Assembly: GCA_933228675.1 (NCBI GenBank)
Contig: OW121743.1
Coordinates: 91,385,998 to 91,449,997 of the forward strand
Length of the DNA stretch: 64,000 nt
DNA from: Stomorhina lunata
Lineage: Eukaryota > Arthropoda > Insecta > Diptera > Rhiniidae
Direction: 5' to 3'
The position numbers and the translations under genes are program-made. The notes beneath the pieces were generated by a model, which saw nothing but the letters and a program-made list of their open reading frames with translations, was not told the DNA's origin and made no database searches. Of the stretch, positions 25,410 through 36,045 are shown piece after piece (the first letter of the stretch is position 1; each line of letters starts with the position of its first letter).

Positions 25410-25477
25410 GATCCCATTAGGGCTCGAACCCAGACCCTCCGACTGCTAGGCAGAGACTCTTCCACTGAGCTACTTCA
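25410..25477 (-). ncRNA. tRNA-Ala-like segment in TIR element copy 1
   Basis: On the minus strand: A-box-like TAGCTCAGTGGAAGAG, an anticodon-loop-like CTAGCAG (AGC) and a B box GGGTTCGAGCCC. The D arm and part of the T and anticodon stems can pair, but no acceptor stem forms and the anticodon stem has a mismatch next to the loop. It is a tRNA-derived sequence, not a functional tRNA gene. The B box here reads GGTTCGAGCCCTAAT, diverged just after the box from copies 2 and 3. Confidence 0.65.
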
Positions 25478-25704
25478 TATGTTGAAAACTTAGCAGCTTA
25501 TAATTAATATAAACAATTTTTATTTTTAGATCCAAAATCATGTGAAAATAACTTTGTTTTTCCCTGCTTTTTTTTGCTTTGTTGTAATTTTTGGAAAAAT
25601 ATTTTTATACGATTTTTTGTAATTATTTTAAAACTTTTTTAAAATTATTTTAAAACTTAAACAATTTAAATCTTCTTTTTTGTATAAGTTTTTAAAAAAG
25701 ATTG

Positions 25705-25880
25705 ACTCTTACTTACTTAAATGTTACAACCTATTAAGGTCAAAGTCCGAGCATATTTTAGCATTTCATGGATTTCGATCTTGTGCGAATATTCTTCAAT
25801 TTTATAGGCCAAGCTTTGAAAAATGTTCCTCTACTTGGTCTTTCTATCGAAGTTTCGGACATCCTCCTCTAATATTAGGT
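25705..25880 (-). repeat. RTE 3' tail inside TIR element copy 1
   Basis: The minus strand matches the 3' end of the RTE element at about 15030-15200: CGAAACTTCGATAGAAAGAC, CAAGTAGA, then TTTCAAAGCTTGG and ATGCTCGGACTTTGACCT, closing with TTTAAGTAAGTAAG. The plus-strand frame at 25680-25901 is only the shadow of this tail. Confidence 0.85.
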
Positions 25881-26808
25881 AGTGGGACATTTCAATTCTA
25901 ATTTTATCCTCTTCATTGTATTTTTTTTCAAGAGAGGGTTACTAGCCCGTAATCCTAACCCATTTTTATCGATCTTATTGGACATCTCTCGGAACATATT
26001 AACTCACAATATTAATGGGTGTTAAACTAGCTCCCCGGGTGATACCATGAGGAGGTGTGTGTCCACAGTTGAGATGAAGGATGACCCAGATAAGTTGGGC
26101 TTACCAAGTTAAGACCAATTAGAATCGTGTTTGGTATTCAACATCCCCTACATAATCAAAATTGACTCATGATAGTATTTTTTCATTAACGTGAGTTAGT
26201 TTTACAAATTTTTTTTACAGAAGGTAATATTTAGGTTCTTAAAATTCAAAAATCATTTAAAAAGATTCTTTTAATAAAAAAAAAAAAAAACTAAAAAAAA
26301 TTGTTGCCCTTGGTGGGATTTGAACCGGGGCCATTCAGTTTAAATTACCATCTTAATTATAAATAAGTACTTCTGTAATAACTTATTATTTATTCGGATG
26401 GTATGTTGTAGTCGTTACAAGGTAACCAGTTATCAGAGTACTTGCCATTACCAAAGTTTTGCTGGGTATATTTTCTGTTGATATTGAAATTCCTTTGATT
26501 AAAAATATACATATCGCACTTGATCAACAAGAGGGTATTAACTGAAAATTTTTAAATTTTCAGTAGAGTCAAAAAAACTATTTTATTTTACTACTACTTT
26601 CATATAAGGAAGAGGGGTAAAACTGTAGTTTTTTTTGGTGAAATTAGAGTGAAAATGATGCCAGATTTTTACAGTGGGTAGATAAGACTACTACACATCA
26701 ATTTCTTTAAAAGGTGAAAATTAAAAAATTTTGAGTTAATACCCTCTTGTTGAGCAAGGGAATTTCAATATCAACAGAAAATATAGTTTGAGTTGTTATC
26801 TTCTACTA

Positions 26809-27529
26809 CTAAATTTATCAAATTCCCAAAATCTGGCAAGTTTACCCCACAATTTCTGAATGATCATTTTCCTTGTTGTACTACCATGTATTTATCATCA
26901 ACTTGAACTTTATTATATATGAAGGTGTAAGTACGTTTCTTTCATTCTTCCAATTCACATTCATTTTACATCTTCTGCAGTGTTTTTCGTTTTTGTGAAT
27001 GAATTATTGTTTTAACTTGTAAATTTATTTTTAATGGCAATATTTCTTTTTGTTTTTTTTTTACTTTAATTTTCATCAGGAAGCTTCATCTCTAGACGCT
27101 TAAAGTTCAATGATATCAAGTTTCAAGTTTAAGGTTTTTTGGTGGGAATTTTTATTTTCAAAGATTTTTACTCAAAGTAAAATTAATTTAAGGACAAAAT
27201 AATTTTGGTAAGTAGAGAGTAGTAATACATTGTTGCTTAAGAATTAGGATTTAAATGTATAGTTTTGAAAGCCTTTTAAAGGTTGACAAATTTTATACTT
27301 TAAAATATTGAAGATTTCTAAAATATACGGAGGTATATTATTCTTAACTTTTATTAAGTTGAAATTTTTAATATATCTACGATTATATTTATGTTGTCCT
27401 TAAGTTCTTACCAATTGGAAAAGTGGGGACTTTTATAAGTAATTGGAAAAACAACAATCCAGAGGAACAATATGCTGTACTACATCAGTCTTCCTTTCTT
27501 ATTACGATATCCAAGGGTTAAAATCTAAT
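26809..27529. other. AT-rich DNA, no gene recognised
   Basis: No repeat or coding signal that I can support. Confidence 0.5.
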
Positions 27530-27640
27530 ATCTGTAAATACTATCATCCTTCCCATAACCTTTTTTCCTAGTTTCATCACAATGCATATGTGGGGGTCAA
27601 TCCCGGAGTGTTGGTCCAAAACAAAAAAAAAAAACCAACC
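27530..27640 (+). mobile_element. CR1/jockey-like 3' end fragment
   Basis: Matches the end of the relic at 16235-16345: CTATCATCCTTCCC, then ACAATGCATATGTGGGGGTC (there ACAACGCATTGTATAAGTAGG GGTC), then CGGAGTGTTGGTCC followed by an A run. A short 5'-truncated retrotransposon copy. Confidence 0.75.
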
Positions 27641-27708
27641 ATAAAATTGAGTTACGACAGTCAAACAGAGACAATTCAACTAAGCCGCTTCATATTTATA
27701 AAATCTTT

Positions 27709-29890
27709 CAGTATTTGCTTCTACAAAAACTGCCCGGGTTCGAATACTACCAGAACCATGTACCTAAGAGAAGTATTAAAAAAGAAGCTTAAATAAGTGA
27801 ATATGCAGTTGTCAAGATTGCAAACTAAAACAAGTTTTAAGTATTAATCAGGGACCGAAAATAACTGTTATTTTTGAATTTTTGATTAAAAAAAGCAATC
27901 TTAAGGAAATGTCGAAGAATAAAACCAAGCATACCATTTTGATTATCTTGGACCAAATTTTCATAAAATTCGATGCTTTTTTTTGCAGATTTTTATTTTT
28001 TAGAAAAAAATATAACAGTTATTTTTTGATTTTTATTTTTTTGAGCAAAAAAAAAAAAAAAATATTTTTGACATTTATTTTTTTTTGAGCAAAAATAACA
28101 GTTATTTTTTACTTTTATTTTTTGAGCAGAAATAAAAGTTATCTTAGACTTTTATTTTTTCGAGCAGAAATACAAGTTGTCGGAATTTTTGAGCATATGG
28201 GCAAATCCGAAAAACCTTAAACCAAGGACAAAATTTTAAAACAGTCTAAATCGCGTATTTGTGTTTATGGAGAAATTAACCAAATATTGATTCTTTAGAA
28301 TATATAATGTATACCATTTTTGGTTGCTCTCTTCGTGAATGGCTGGTCTTTATTTACACCCATCTCGAATTTTTATACATTTTTTAAAATAATAGGTTTT
28401 TTTTCAGTATTTGCTTCTACAAAAACTGCCCGGGTTCGAATACTACCAAAATCATGTACCTAAGAGAAGTATTAAAAAAGAAGCTTAAATAAGTGACCAT
28501 GCAGTTGTCAAGATTGCAAACTAAAACAAGTTTTAAGTATTAATCAGGGATCCAAAATAACTGTTATTTTTGAATAAAAAAAGGAACCTTAAGGAAATGT
28601 CGAAGAATAAAACCAAGCATACCATTTTGATTATCTTGGACCAAATTTTCATAAAATTCGATGCTTTTTTTTGCTGACTTTTATTTTTTAGAAAAAAATA
28701 TAACAGTTATTTTTTGATTTTTATTTTTTTGAGCAAAAAAAAAACAAAATATTTTTGACTTTTATTTTTTTGAGCAGAAATAAAAGTTATTTTTTAACTT
28801 TTAGTTTTTCGAGTAGAAATAAAAGTTATTTTTTGACTTTTATTTTTTCGAGCAGAAATAAAAGTTATTTTTTGACTTTTATTTTTTCGGGCAAAAATTA
28901 AAATTGTCGGAGTTTTTGTGCATATGGGCAAATCCGAAAAATCTTAAACCAAGGACAAAATTTTAAAACAGTCTAAATCGCGTATTTGTGTTTATGGAGA
29001 AATTAACCAAATATTGATTCTTTAGAATATATAATGGATACCATTTTTGATTGCTCTCTTCGTGAATGGCTGGTCTTTATTTACACCTGGTCTTTATTTA
29101 CATCTCGAATTTTTATACGTTTTTTAAAATAATAGGTTTTTAAAATAATAGGTTTTCTTCAGTATTTGCTTCTACAAAAACTGCCCGGGTTCGAATACTA
29201 CCAAAATCATGTACCTAAGAGAAGTATTAAAATAGAAGCTTAAATAAGTGATAATGCAGTTGTCAAGATTGCAAACTAAAACAGGTTTTAAGTATTTTAA
29301 TCAGGGATCCAAAATAACTGTTATTTTTGAATAAAAAAAGGAACCTTAAGGAAATGTCGAAGAATAAAACCAAGCATACCATTTTGATTATCTTGGACCA
29401 AATTTTCATAAAATTCGATGCTTTTTTTTTGCTGATTTTTATTTTTTAGAAAAAAATATAATAGTTATTTTTTGATTTTTATTTTTTTGAGCAAAAAAAA
29501 ATTATTTTTGACTTTTATTTTTTTGAGCAGAAATAAAAGTTATTTTTTAACTTTTAGTTTTTCGAGTAGAAATAAAAGTTATTTTTTGACTTTTATTTTT
29601 TCGAGCAGAAATAAAAGTTATTTTTTGACTTTTATTTTTTCGGGCAAAAATTAAAGTTCGTCGGATTTTTTGAGCATATGGGCAAATCCGAAAAACCTTA
29701 AACCAAGTACAAAATTTTAAAACAGTCTAAATTGCGTATTTGTCTTTATGGAAAAACTAACCATATATTTTTCCTTTAGAATATATAAAATATACAATTT
29801 TTGATAGCTCTCTTCGTGAATTGCTGGTCTTTATTTACACCCATCTCAAATTTTTATAAATTTTTTAAAATTATAGGTTTTTTTTAAAAG
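27709..29890 (+). repeat. Tandem triplication of a ~700-750-bp unit
   Basis: Units start with CAGTATTTGCTTCTACAAAA at 27709, 28405 and 29160, giving periods of 696 and 755 bp. The last unit runs to about 29890. Each unit has a B-box-like CCCGGGTTCGAATAC, a conserved middle (ATGTCGAAGAATAAAACCAA) and a minisatellite stretch of TTATTTTTT(C/T)GAGCAGAAATA words whose copy number differs between units. Units 2 and 3 are most alike. The lysine/phenylalanine-rich frames at 27882-28088 and 29472-29654 lie in the A/T-rich part and are not genes. Confidence 0.93.
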
Positions 29891-31034
29891 TTAATAAAAA
29901 TCGCAAATACATCCATTTAGGTATCAAGTTTGAATAGGGGCTCAAAGTTTGCTTAGTTGTATACAATTAGATGTAAAAGACCCCATCAAAAGTAATTGGA
30001 GTGATATAAATAACGTCAAGTAAAATTGGGTTCACAGTGTGTAGCGTCCGTTACAGAAATAAAGGTTTTGTTTTTAATTTGAATAGTGTAATTTTTCTAT
30101 TTTCTCCAATTGAACTTAGTTCGTAAAAAGAACTTGTAGCAAACTTTACATTAAGCTAAAAATATATAGATATTAATATAGCATTTTACAGAATGTATAG
30201 GAAAGTGTGTAGCGTCCGTCACAGTATATATTTTTTTAAAAAATAATATTTATTAAATACAAAATTTACGAACACATGTCTGTCTTATTCATAAAGCAAT
30301 AACACTCTCTATATCCATAGATTAAATTTAAGATATTAGGCGTTAAAAAATATACAGTGGGGCAAATTTGATGATTTTGAAATTTGATTTTTTTTTTTTA
30401 ATTTTGGGACAGTCTAACAGCTAGAAGCAGCATTCGTTCGACGAAAAATAAGATGTAAAAAGTCGAAAACTTTAAATAAATATATGTATGTAGACGTTTT
30501 GTGAAATATTAAATTGCGCCCAAAAATCGCATTTTAGCCGTGAACATGAAGAGGAAGTAGATGAAATTCGGGATCAAATAAAACTGATTAACGAATCCTT
30601 TAAAAAATATGAAATATGAATTTTTTCCATATATAAAAAATTCAAGTAAAAACTGTATCGTGCGTCATATAGCGTCCGCAACAGTACATTTATGGATTTT
30701 TGGTGAAACTGGAAACTTAGAAATATTTTATAGAAGCTGTTTTGTAATCCTCTGATTTTCCTTTATCTTTAATGAAAATTACAGAAACTAGTGTTGAAAA
30801 AAAGTCACTTAAATTTTTTGTAGCGTCCGTCACATTACTTCAAAAGGGAAAATCTTTTTTCTCCAAAATAAGTATGTAAATTAAAAAATGCCATTCGATA
30901 GCACAATCGATGGGCAAATATTCCCTGAAATCTGTGCAAAGATTTCTAGTGTAGAACGACAATGGAATACTTTTAAGAACAACAAAATCCGTAAAAATGA
31001 ATCGTCCGTCATGCAGAATTTATCATGAATTAAA
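29891..31034. other. DNA with five spaced TAGCGTCCG motifs, no gene
   Basis: GTGTGTAGCGTCCGTTACAG (30037), GTGTGTAGCGTCCGTCACAG (30205), ATAGCGTCCGCAACAG (30669), TGTAGCGTCCGTCACA (30820) and a weaker ATCGTCCGTCATGCAG (31001). The DNA between them is not obviously repeated. Confidence 0.55.
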
Positions 31035-31255
31035 CAAAAATAAATTTTATTTCTGCTCGAAAAAATAAAAGTCAAAAAAAAAAACTTTTATTTCTGCTCG
31101 AAAAAATAAAAGTCAAAAATAACTGTTATTTTTGGTTAAAAAAAATAGAAGTCAAAAAATAACTTTTATTTCTGCTTGAAAAAATAAAAGTCAAAAACAA
31201 CTGTTATTTTTGCTCAAAAAATAAACGTCAAAAATAACTTTTATTTTCTGACCTT
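31035..31255 (-). repeat. Inverted copy of the GAGCAGAAATAAAAG minisatellite
   Basis: About six units of CTTTTATTTCTGCTCGAAAA followed by AATAAAAGTC. This is the reverse complement of the minisatellite inside the triplicated unit at 27709-29890, about 1.4 kb away. Confidence 0.9.
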
Positions 31256-31586
31256 TACGATAAAAGTGAAATATTTAGAAATATTTTACTATCCAATTGT
31301 AGACAAGCCCTATTCTCAGTTTGGCCAAGAGTGACCATTTTGTTGTTATGGGCCTCCAAAGTTTCGCAATATTAACATGTGCCTAAAATAGGTGTCTTCA
31401 GTTTTTACCAAATAGCTAATCACCACATAAAAATATTGCGCAACTATGTTCAGCAAAAATGAAGCCAAGAGTATAGAGAATATTTCTTGCTAAAATATTA
31501 TGATAAAATTGTATTTTATCTCAAACATTTTTGAAATAAGTTAATGAAAAATTTTTTTGTTTTTAATTTTTTGATCACAACCTTTT

Positions 31587-32729
31587 GGAAAACCTGGGCC
31601 AAATTACCGCATTCGTGTCGATCGAAATCTTAGATATTTTCCAAACATTTGTATAGCATACTTTAAGTATAATCAGAATTATTTAAAAGATGGTCAGTTA
31701 ACTTTATTATAAATCTCACCACTATAGGTGGAAAGGGTATTATAAGTTTGAGCTGATGTATGTAACGCATAGAAATATTTGTTTTGGACCCACCTTTTAG
31801 TATACCAATAGGCTTAGAATCACTTCACTGAGTCGATTTAGCGATGTCCGTCCGTCCGTCCGTCTGGCTGGCTGGACCCCCATGTAAACCTTTTAATCAA
31901 AGTACAGGTCGCAGTTCTAAAGATAATTTGATTAAATTTGGCACAGATAATTTTTTTGATAGTGGGACCATGGCTATTGAAATTCGTCAAAATCGGTATA
32001 TTATTTATGGTACCTCCAATAGGTCCCACTTCCCGGAATTGATATATTGGCCACAAATATCAATATTTTTTCATGAAATTTAAAACAAATACTGCTTATG
32101 TAAACTTAAATCACTGTACCCAATTTCGTTGAAATCAGTCTACATTTGACCATGGCTCCCATACAAACTCTTCTTTAAAAAAGCACTAAATAACACAAAA
32201 TCACTTAAACGCTCGTAAATCCAAAGATAATAAGAATTTCAATATTTTTTTTTTGCACACAGAATTTTTGTAACAACTGTAATCAATTTGCCAAATTTCG
32301 AGATAATCGGTCCACATTTGAGCCTAGCTCTCATGTAAGTCCAAATGACAGAAACAGCTTAAATATATAAGTTTTGAGAAAATGTTTGTATGATGACAAA
32401 ATTTAGCAAATATTTATCTTTAAACAGGAAAACTAACACCTTTTACCTTAGTGGGGAAGGGTATCGTATGGTCGAGCGTGAACGACTATAGCACTTTCTT
32501 ACTTGTTTTTTTTTTGTAGTTATTTGCCAAAAGATGACCAATAGTAAAAGTGTTTTGATTGAACTATATGTTTTTAAAAACGTACCAAAATCGATACCAA
32601 ATTTCAATAAACTTTTTGCATCGAAGTAACTTTGAACATCCCTAAAGTATACTTCACAATTTTTTCTTACGTAAAAAACTGAGTTTTTGATCGATTTCGA
32701 ATGCGGTAATTTGACCCCTGAGTTTTCCT
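31587..32729. repeat. Inverted-repeat pair flanking a mini-me-like copy
   Basis: GGAAAACCTGGGCCAAATTA then CCGCATTCGTGTCGATC at 31587-31628 matches the reverse complement of 32684-32729 (GGAAAACTCAGGGGTCAAAT, TACCGCATTCG). Arms of about 43 bp, imperfect. The mini-me-like repeat at 31704-32515 lies between them. Confidence 0.65.
31704..32515 (+). mobile_element. Mini-me-like repeat, copy 1
   Basis: Begins near TCACCACTATAGGTGGAAAG then GGTATTATAAG. It carries the leader AGTCGATTTAGCGATGTCCG and a (GTCC)n/(GGCT)n tract at about 31845-31875, then ACCCCCATGTAAACCTTTTA. The body repeats the phrase CGGTCCACATTTGA(G/C)C. It ends AAGGGTATCGTATGGTCG, then ACGACTATAGCACTTTCTTA and CTTG plus a T run. 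The start (GGTGGAAAGGGTAT) and end (GGGGAAGGGTATCG) share the GGAAGGGTAT motif. No protein is encoded. Confidence 0.85.
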
Positions 32730-34769
32730 ATACTATATTTTAGAAAATTGTAGCCACGTTAAAGCTTAACAACTTTTGAGAACACACTAATATATTCTGA
32801 ACGTGTCTAGATACCAAAAATAGGTCATAAAGACTTTCTTGTGCCAACAAATTAAAATTTTTTAAAATTAATTTAATTAAAAAAAAAAACCCAAATAGTT
32901 AAGTCAAAACAACTTTTATTTTCAAAATATTTGTTTATATAAAACATTTTAAATTTCTTGAAACTGTCACTTCAATTCGTTTGACATTATCTTAATAATA
33001 AAATCTATTTGTTTACTTTAAATGATCACAAGTACAAATTGAAATATTTGTACATTGTCGCCAAGTTGTTAAAACTAAACATGACACATTTATTGTGGTC
33101 TAATTTTAACTAAAAATTTACGAAAAAGGACTAAATTTAAGCAAAAAGAGGCGTTTGGAAGAAGATCATGCAATAAACAAATTAATCTTTAAGAAAATGA
33201 CATATCTACAAATATATAGTGACTTCTTAATAGGAAAATAAAAATATAAAATAAAGTTTTATATATATATAAAAACTGATTTGTTAGTCGTACACAAGAT
33301 CATAATGATCGAGACTTATCAATTGAAAAAATCTATGAAGTATAAGCAGTCATTATAGGCTAACTATAGTTAGAGGAAGAGAGTAAAAGAAATCTTCCAT
33401 TAGACACTTTTTGTATTGGCTTTATGCCATTTTTAGTGTTTTCTGGAAGTTGTTTATCTTTGAAAATGTTAGGAGCAGATGCGCAGCTGCAACCAAATGC
33501 AACTAAGACGAAGGCGCGCGCCTCTAGAAACCAAATCTTACTCTCACATACACTCACGCACTATTACACGCATGTGTGTCTGAGGCCAAAGGATCTTAAA
33601 TAACTGAACCTCAGGTTATATTATTTTATATCAAAGACTTAATTTTTTATATATTTATTTATATGTTTTGCTTTTCTTTGGAACGTCCGTCGTTGGTTTT
33701 TGTTTTGTTTAAGGATTTTTCTGTTTAAGAATGAAATATTGAAAAATAAAAACAACAATATCATCCATCCATCCATTACGTCTTCGATAACAGAAAAGAA
33801 AAACAAAACGTAATACTTTTTTCTTAGCCAAAATATAAATAAATTTGTATGTGTGTAAAATCTACAATAAAAAAAAGGCCCGGTGTTTCCTTAAAATTTT
33901 ATTTTTTTCTTATATTTAATAACATTTTCTTCTTCTTCTTCTTCTGCTTTTTCTGGGGTTTTAGAAACTATAGCGCAGGCTTAAATTTAGTTTTACATAA
34001 CATTTTTGTTACGAATAATCTTGGAAAGGAACCCTTATTTTGCTTCATAACTTTCTTTAGGTGTGTCCATGTCTGTATGGGTTTTTATACTCAGGTCAAC
34101 GTATGTATGTAAGTTCATATGAGACTTTGTATAGGTTCCTTTTTTTCATCAGGATACCGTTTACTTAATGTTCCTTTATTTTTTTATTACGATAGGGGAG
34201 CTGTTGTTGTTTGTTTCTTTTCGATGAAACGCGTGCCAGCAAAAAGTTACCCAAATTCATGGTTTTTATTTAGGGGAAAGAGGGTGAGTTTTAAGTCTAA
34301 AGTTAATAGGGATTTGGTAGTTTATTTAATTACTATTAAACAAAATGAACAAGATCCACGTGCAATGGAGTAGTTTTAACACATTTTACATTTATGTTTG
34401 GGCATTTAACATTTATGTTTGGGCTTTCCTGGAAATGTCATAATTTCTTTTATGTCTATGATAAAATAATAATAAATAAAGTTGAAAGATAAATGATAAT
34501 AGCGTAGAGCTGCAAAACAGTCGATAGTACTATAGTATCGCTAGTTTTATTTTTTATAAAATATCTATAGCATTTTTCACTAAAACAAAGTCGATTTTTT
34601 GTAGCTAACGTCGTAACACTGTGCTAGTTAAAAAAAAACCGACAGAAGATAGACCTAGTGGGCAAATAAAGCTCATTGGAGCTTTATTTGCTCTAGCTAG
34701 CTCTAGTTTTCGAGATATTGTGTTATTTAAAAAATTTAAGAGGTTTTTTTAATCCGAGCAGCAGTTTTG
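32730..34769. other. AT-rich single-copy DNA, no gene recognised
   Basis: Frames at 33849-34112 and 34119-34373 are Phe-rich or unremarkable and lack motifs. A TCTTCT run occurs near 33930 and a tandem ACATTTATGTTTGGGC pair near 34388-34423. Confidence 0.5.
34662..34691. repeat. Perfect 13-bp-stem hairpin
   Basis: GCAAATAAAGCTC, loop ATTG, GAGCTTTATTTGC: a perfect 13-bp stem with a 4-nt loop, just upstream of array 5. Confidence 0.85.
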
Positions 34770-36045
34770 GAAATTTTCAAAAATTTACTTCTTATAGGAT
34801 ATTTTTCAAAAATTTACTTTTTATAGGAAATTTTTCAAAAATTTACTTTTTATAGGAAATTTTTCAAAAATTTACTTTTTATAGGAAATTTTTCAAAAAT
34901 TTACTTTTTATAGGAAATTTTTCAAAAATTTACTTTTTATAGGAAATTTTTCAAAAATTTACTATTTATAGGAAATTTTTCAAAAATTTACTTTTTATAG
35001 GAAATTTTTCAAAAATTTACTTTTTATAGGAAATTTTTCAAAAATTTACTTTTTATAGGAAATTTTTCAAAAATTTACTTTTTATAGGAAATTTTTCAAA
35101 AATTTACTTTTTATAGGAAATTTTTCAAAAATTTACTTTTTATAGGAAATTTTTCAAAAATTTACTTTTTATAGGAAATTTTTCAAAAATTTACTTTTTA
35201 TAGGAAATTTTTCAAAAATTTACTTTTTATAGGAAATTTTTCAAAAATTTACTATTTATAGGAAATTTTTCAAAAATTTACTTTTTATAGGAAATTTTTC
35301 AAAAATTTACTTTTTATAGGAAATTTTTCAAAAATTAACTTTTTATAGGAAATTTTTCAAAAATTTGCTTTTTATAGGAAATTTTTCAAAAATTTACATT
35401 TTATAGGAAATTTTTCAAAAATTTACTTTTATAGGAAATTTTTCAAAAATTTACTTTTTATAGGAAATTTTTCAAAAATTTACTTTTTATAGGAAATTTT
35501 TCAAAAATTTACTTTTTATAGGAAATTTTTCAAAAATTTACTTTTTATAGGAAATTTTTCAAAAATTTACTTTTTATAGGAAATTTTTTAAAAATTTACT
35601 TTTTATAGGAAATTTTTCAAAAATTTACTTTTTATAGGAAATTTTTTAAAAATGTGCGTTTAATAGAAATTTTTCGAAAATTTGAATTTTATAAAAAATT
35701 TTCGAAAATTTACTTTTCATAAGAACTTTTCGAAAATTTACTTTGTATAGGAATTTTTTGAAAATTTTACTTTTTACAGGAATTTTTCGAAAATTAACTT
35801 TTTATAGGAAATTTTTGAAAAATTTACTTTTTATAAGAAATTTTTGAAAAATTTACTTTTTATAGGAAATCTTTTAAAAATTTACATTTTATAGGAAATT
35901 TTTCTAAAATTTACTTTTTATAGGAAATTTTTTAAAAATTTACTTTTTATAGGAAATTTTTTAAAAATTTGCGTTTTATAGAATTTTTTCGAAAATTTGC
36001 GTTTTATAGAAAATTTTCTTTTTATAGGAATTTTTCGAAAATTGA
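34770..36045. repeat. Minisatellite array 5 (29-bp unit)
   Basis: About 44 copies of a 29-bp unit, CTTTTTATAGGAAATTTTTC plus AAAAATTTA. Units from about 34800 to 35640 are nearly identical; the last 400 bp are progressively diverged (CGAAAATTT and TAAAAATT variants). The gradient from clean to decayed fits expansion from one side. Same family as array 4, opposite orientation. Confidence 0.97.

Larger units (their letters stand above)
25160..26466 (-). mobile_element. 1.3-kb TIR element, copy 1
   Basis: Starts CCCAGTAAAACTTTTCATTA and ends, on the minus strand, CCCAGCAAAACTTTGGTAAT; this gives a terminal match of 14 of the first 15 bases. It is flanked by TA on both sides, and an uninterrupted empty site with a single TA survives at about 26786-26789 in the opposite arm of the surrounding inverted repeat. 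No transposase is encoded, so it is non-autonomous. It contains, on the minus strand, an RTE 3' tail and a tRNA-Ala-like segment, plus a second pol III B-box-like motif at about 26320. Copies 2 and 3 have the same content, so the unit was amplified as a whole. Confidence 0.88.
25137..26808. repeat. Inverted repeat interrupted by TIR element copy 1
   Basis: The right arm (about 26715-26808), read on the minus strand, gives GTAGAAGATAACAACTCAAA, CTATATTTTCTGTTGATATT and then AAAGAGGG-type sequence. The left arm contains the same words but is split: GTAGAAGATAACAACTCAAA CTA ends at 25159 and TATATTTTCTGTTGATATT resumes at 26467. The inner arm portions (TCAACAAGAGGGTATTAACT at about 26524, and its complement at about 26727) also match. 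Without the insertion this would be a foldback of roughly 130-bp arms with a ~140-bp loop. Confidence 0.85.

Noticed and set aside
25208..25411. Repeated frame starting (M)NxNYLLIRCLSHY in all three TIR elements
   Set aside because: Short, ends in A/T-rich DNA, lacks transposase motifs; shared only because the elements are recent copies. A small protein cannot be fully excluded.
25680..25901. 73-codon frames repeated at 25680, 53751 and 56254
   Set aside because: They are the antisense shadow of the RTE 3' tail in the TIR element, so their conservation reflects copy identity, not coding.
33849..34373. Two plus-strand frames of 84-87 codons
   Set aside because: Phe-rich low-complexity or featureless translations with no motif or repeat support.
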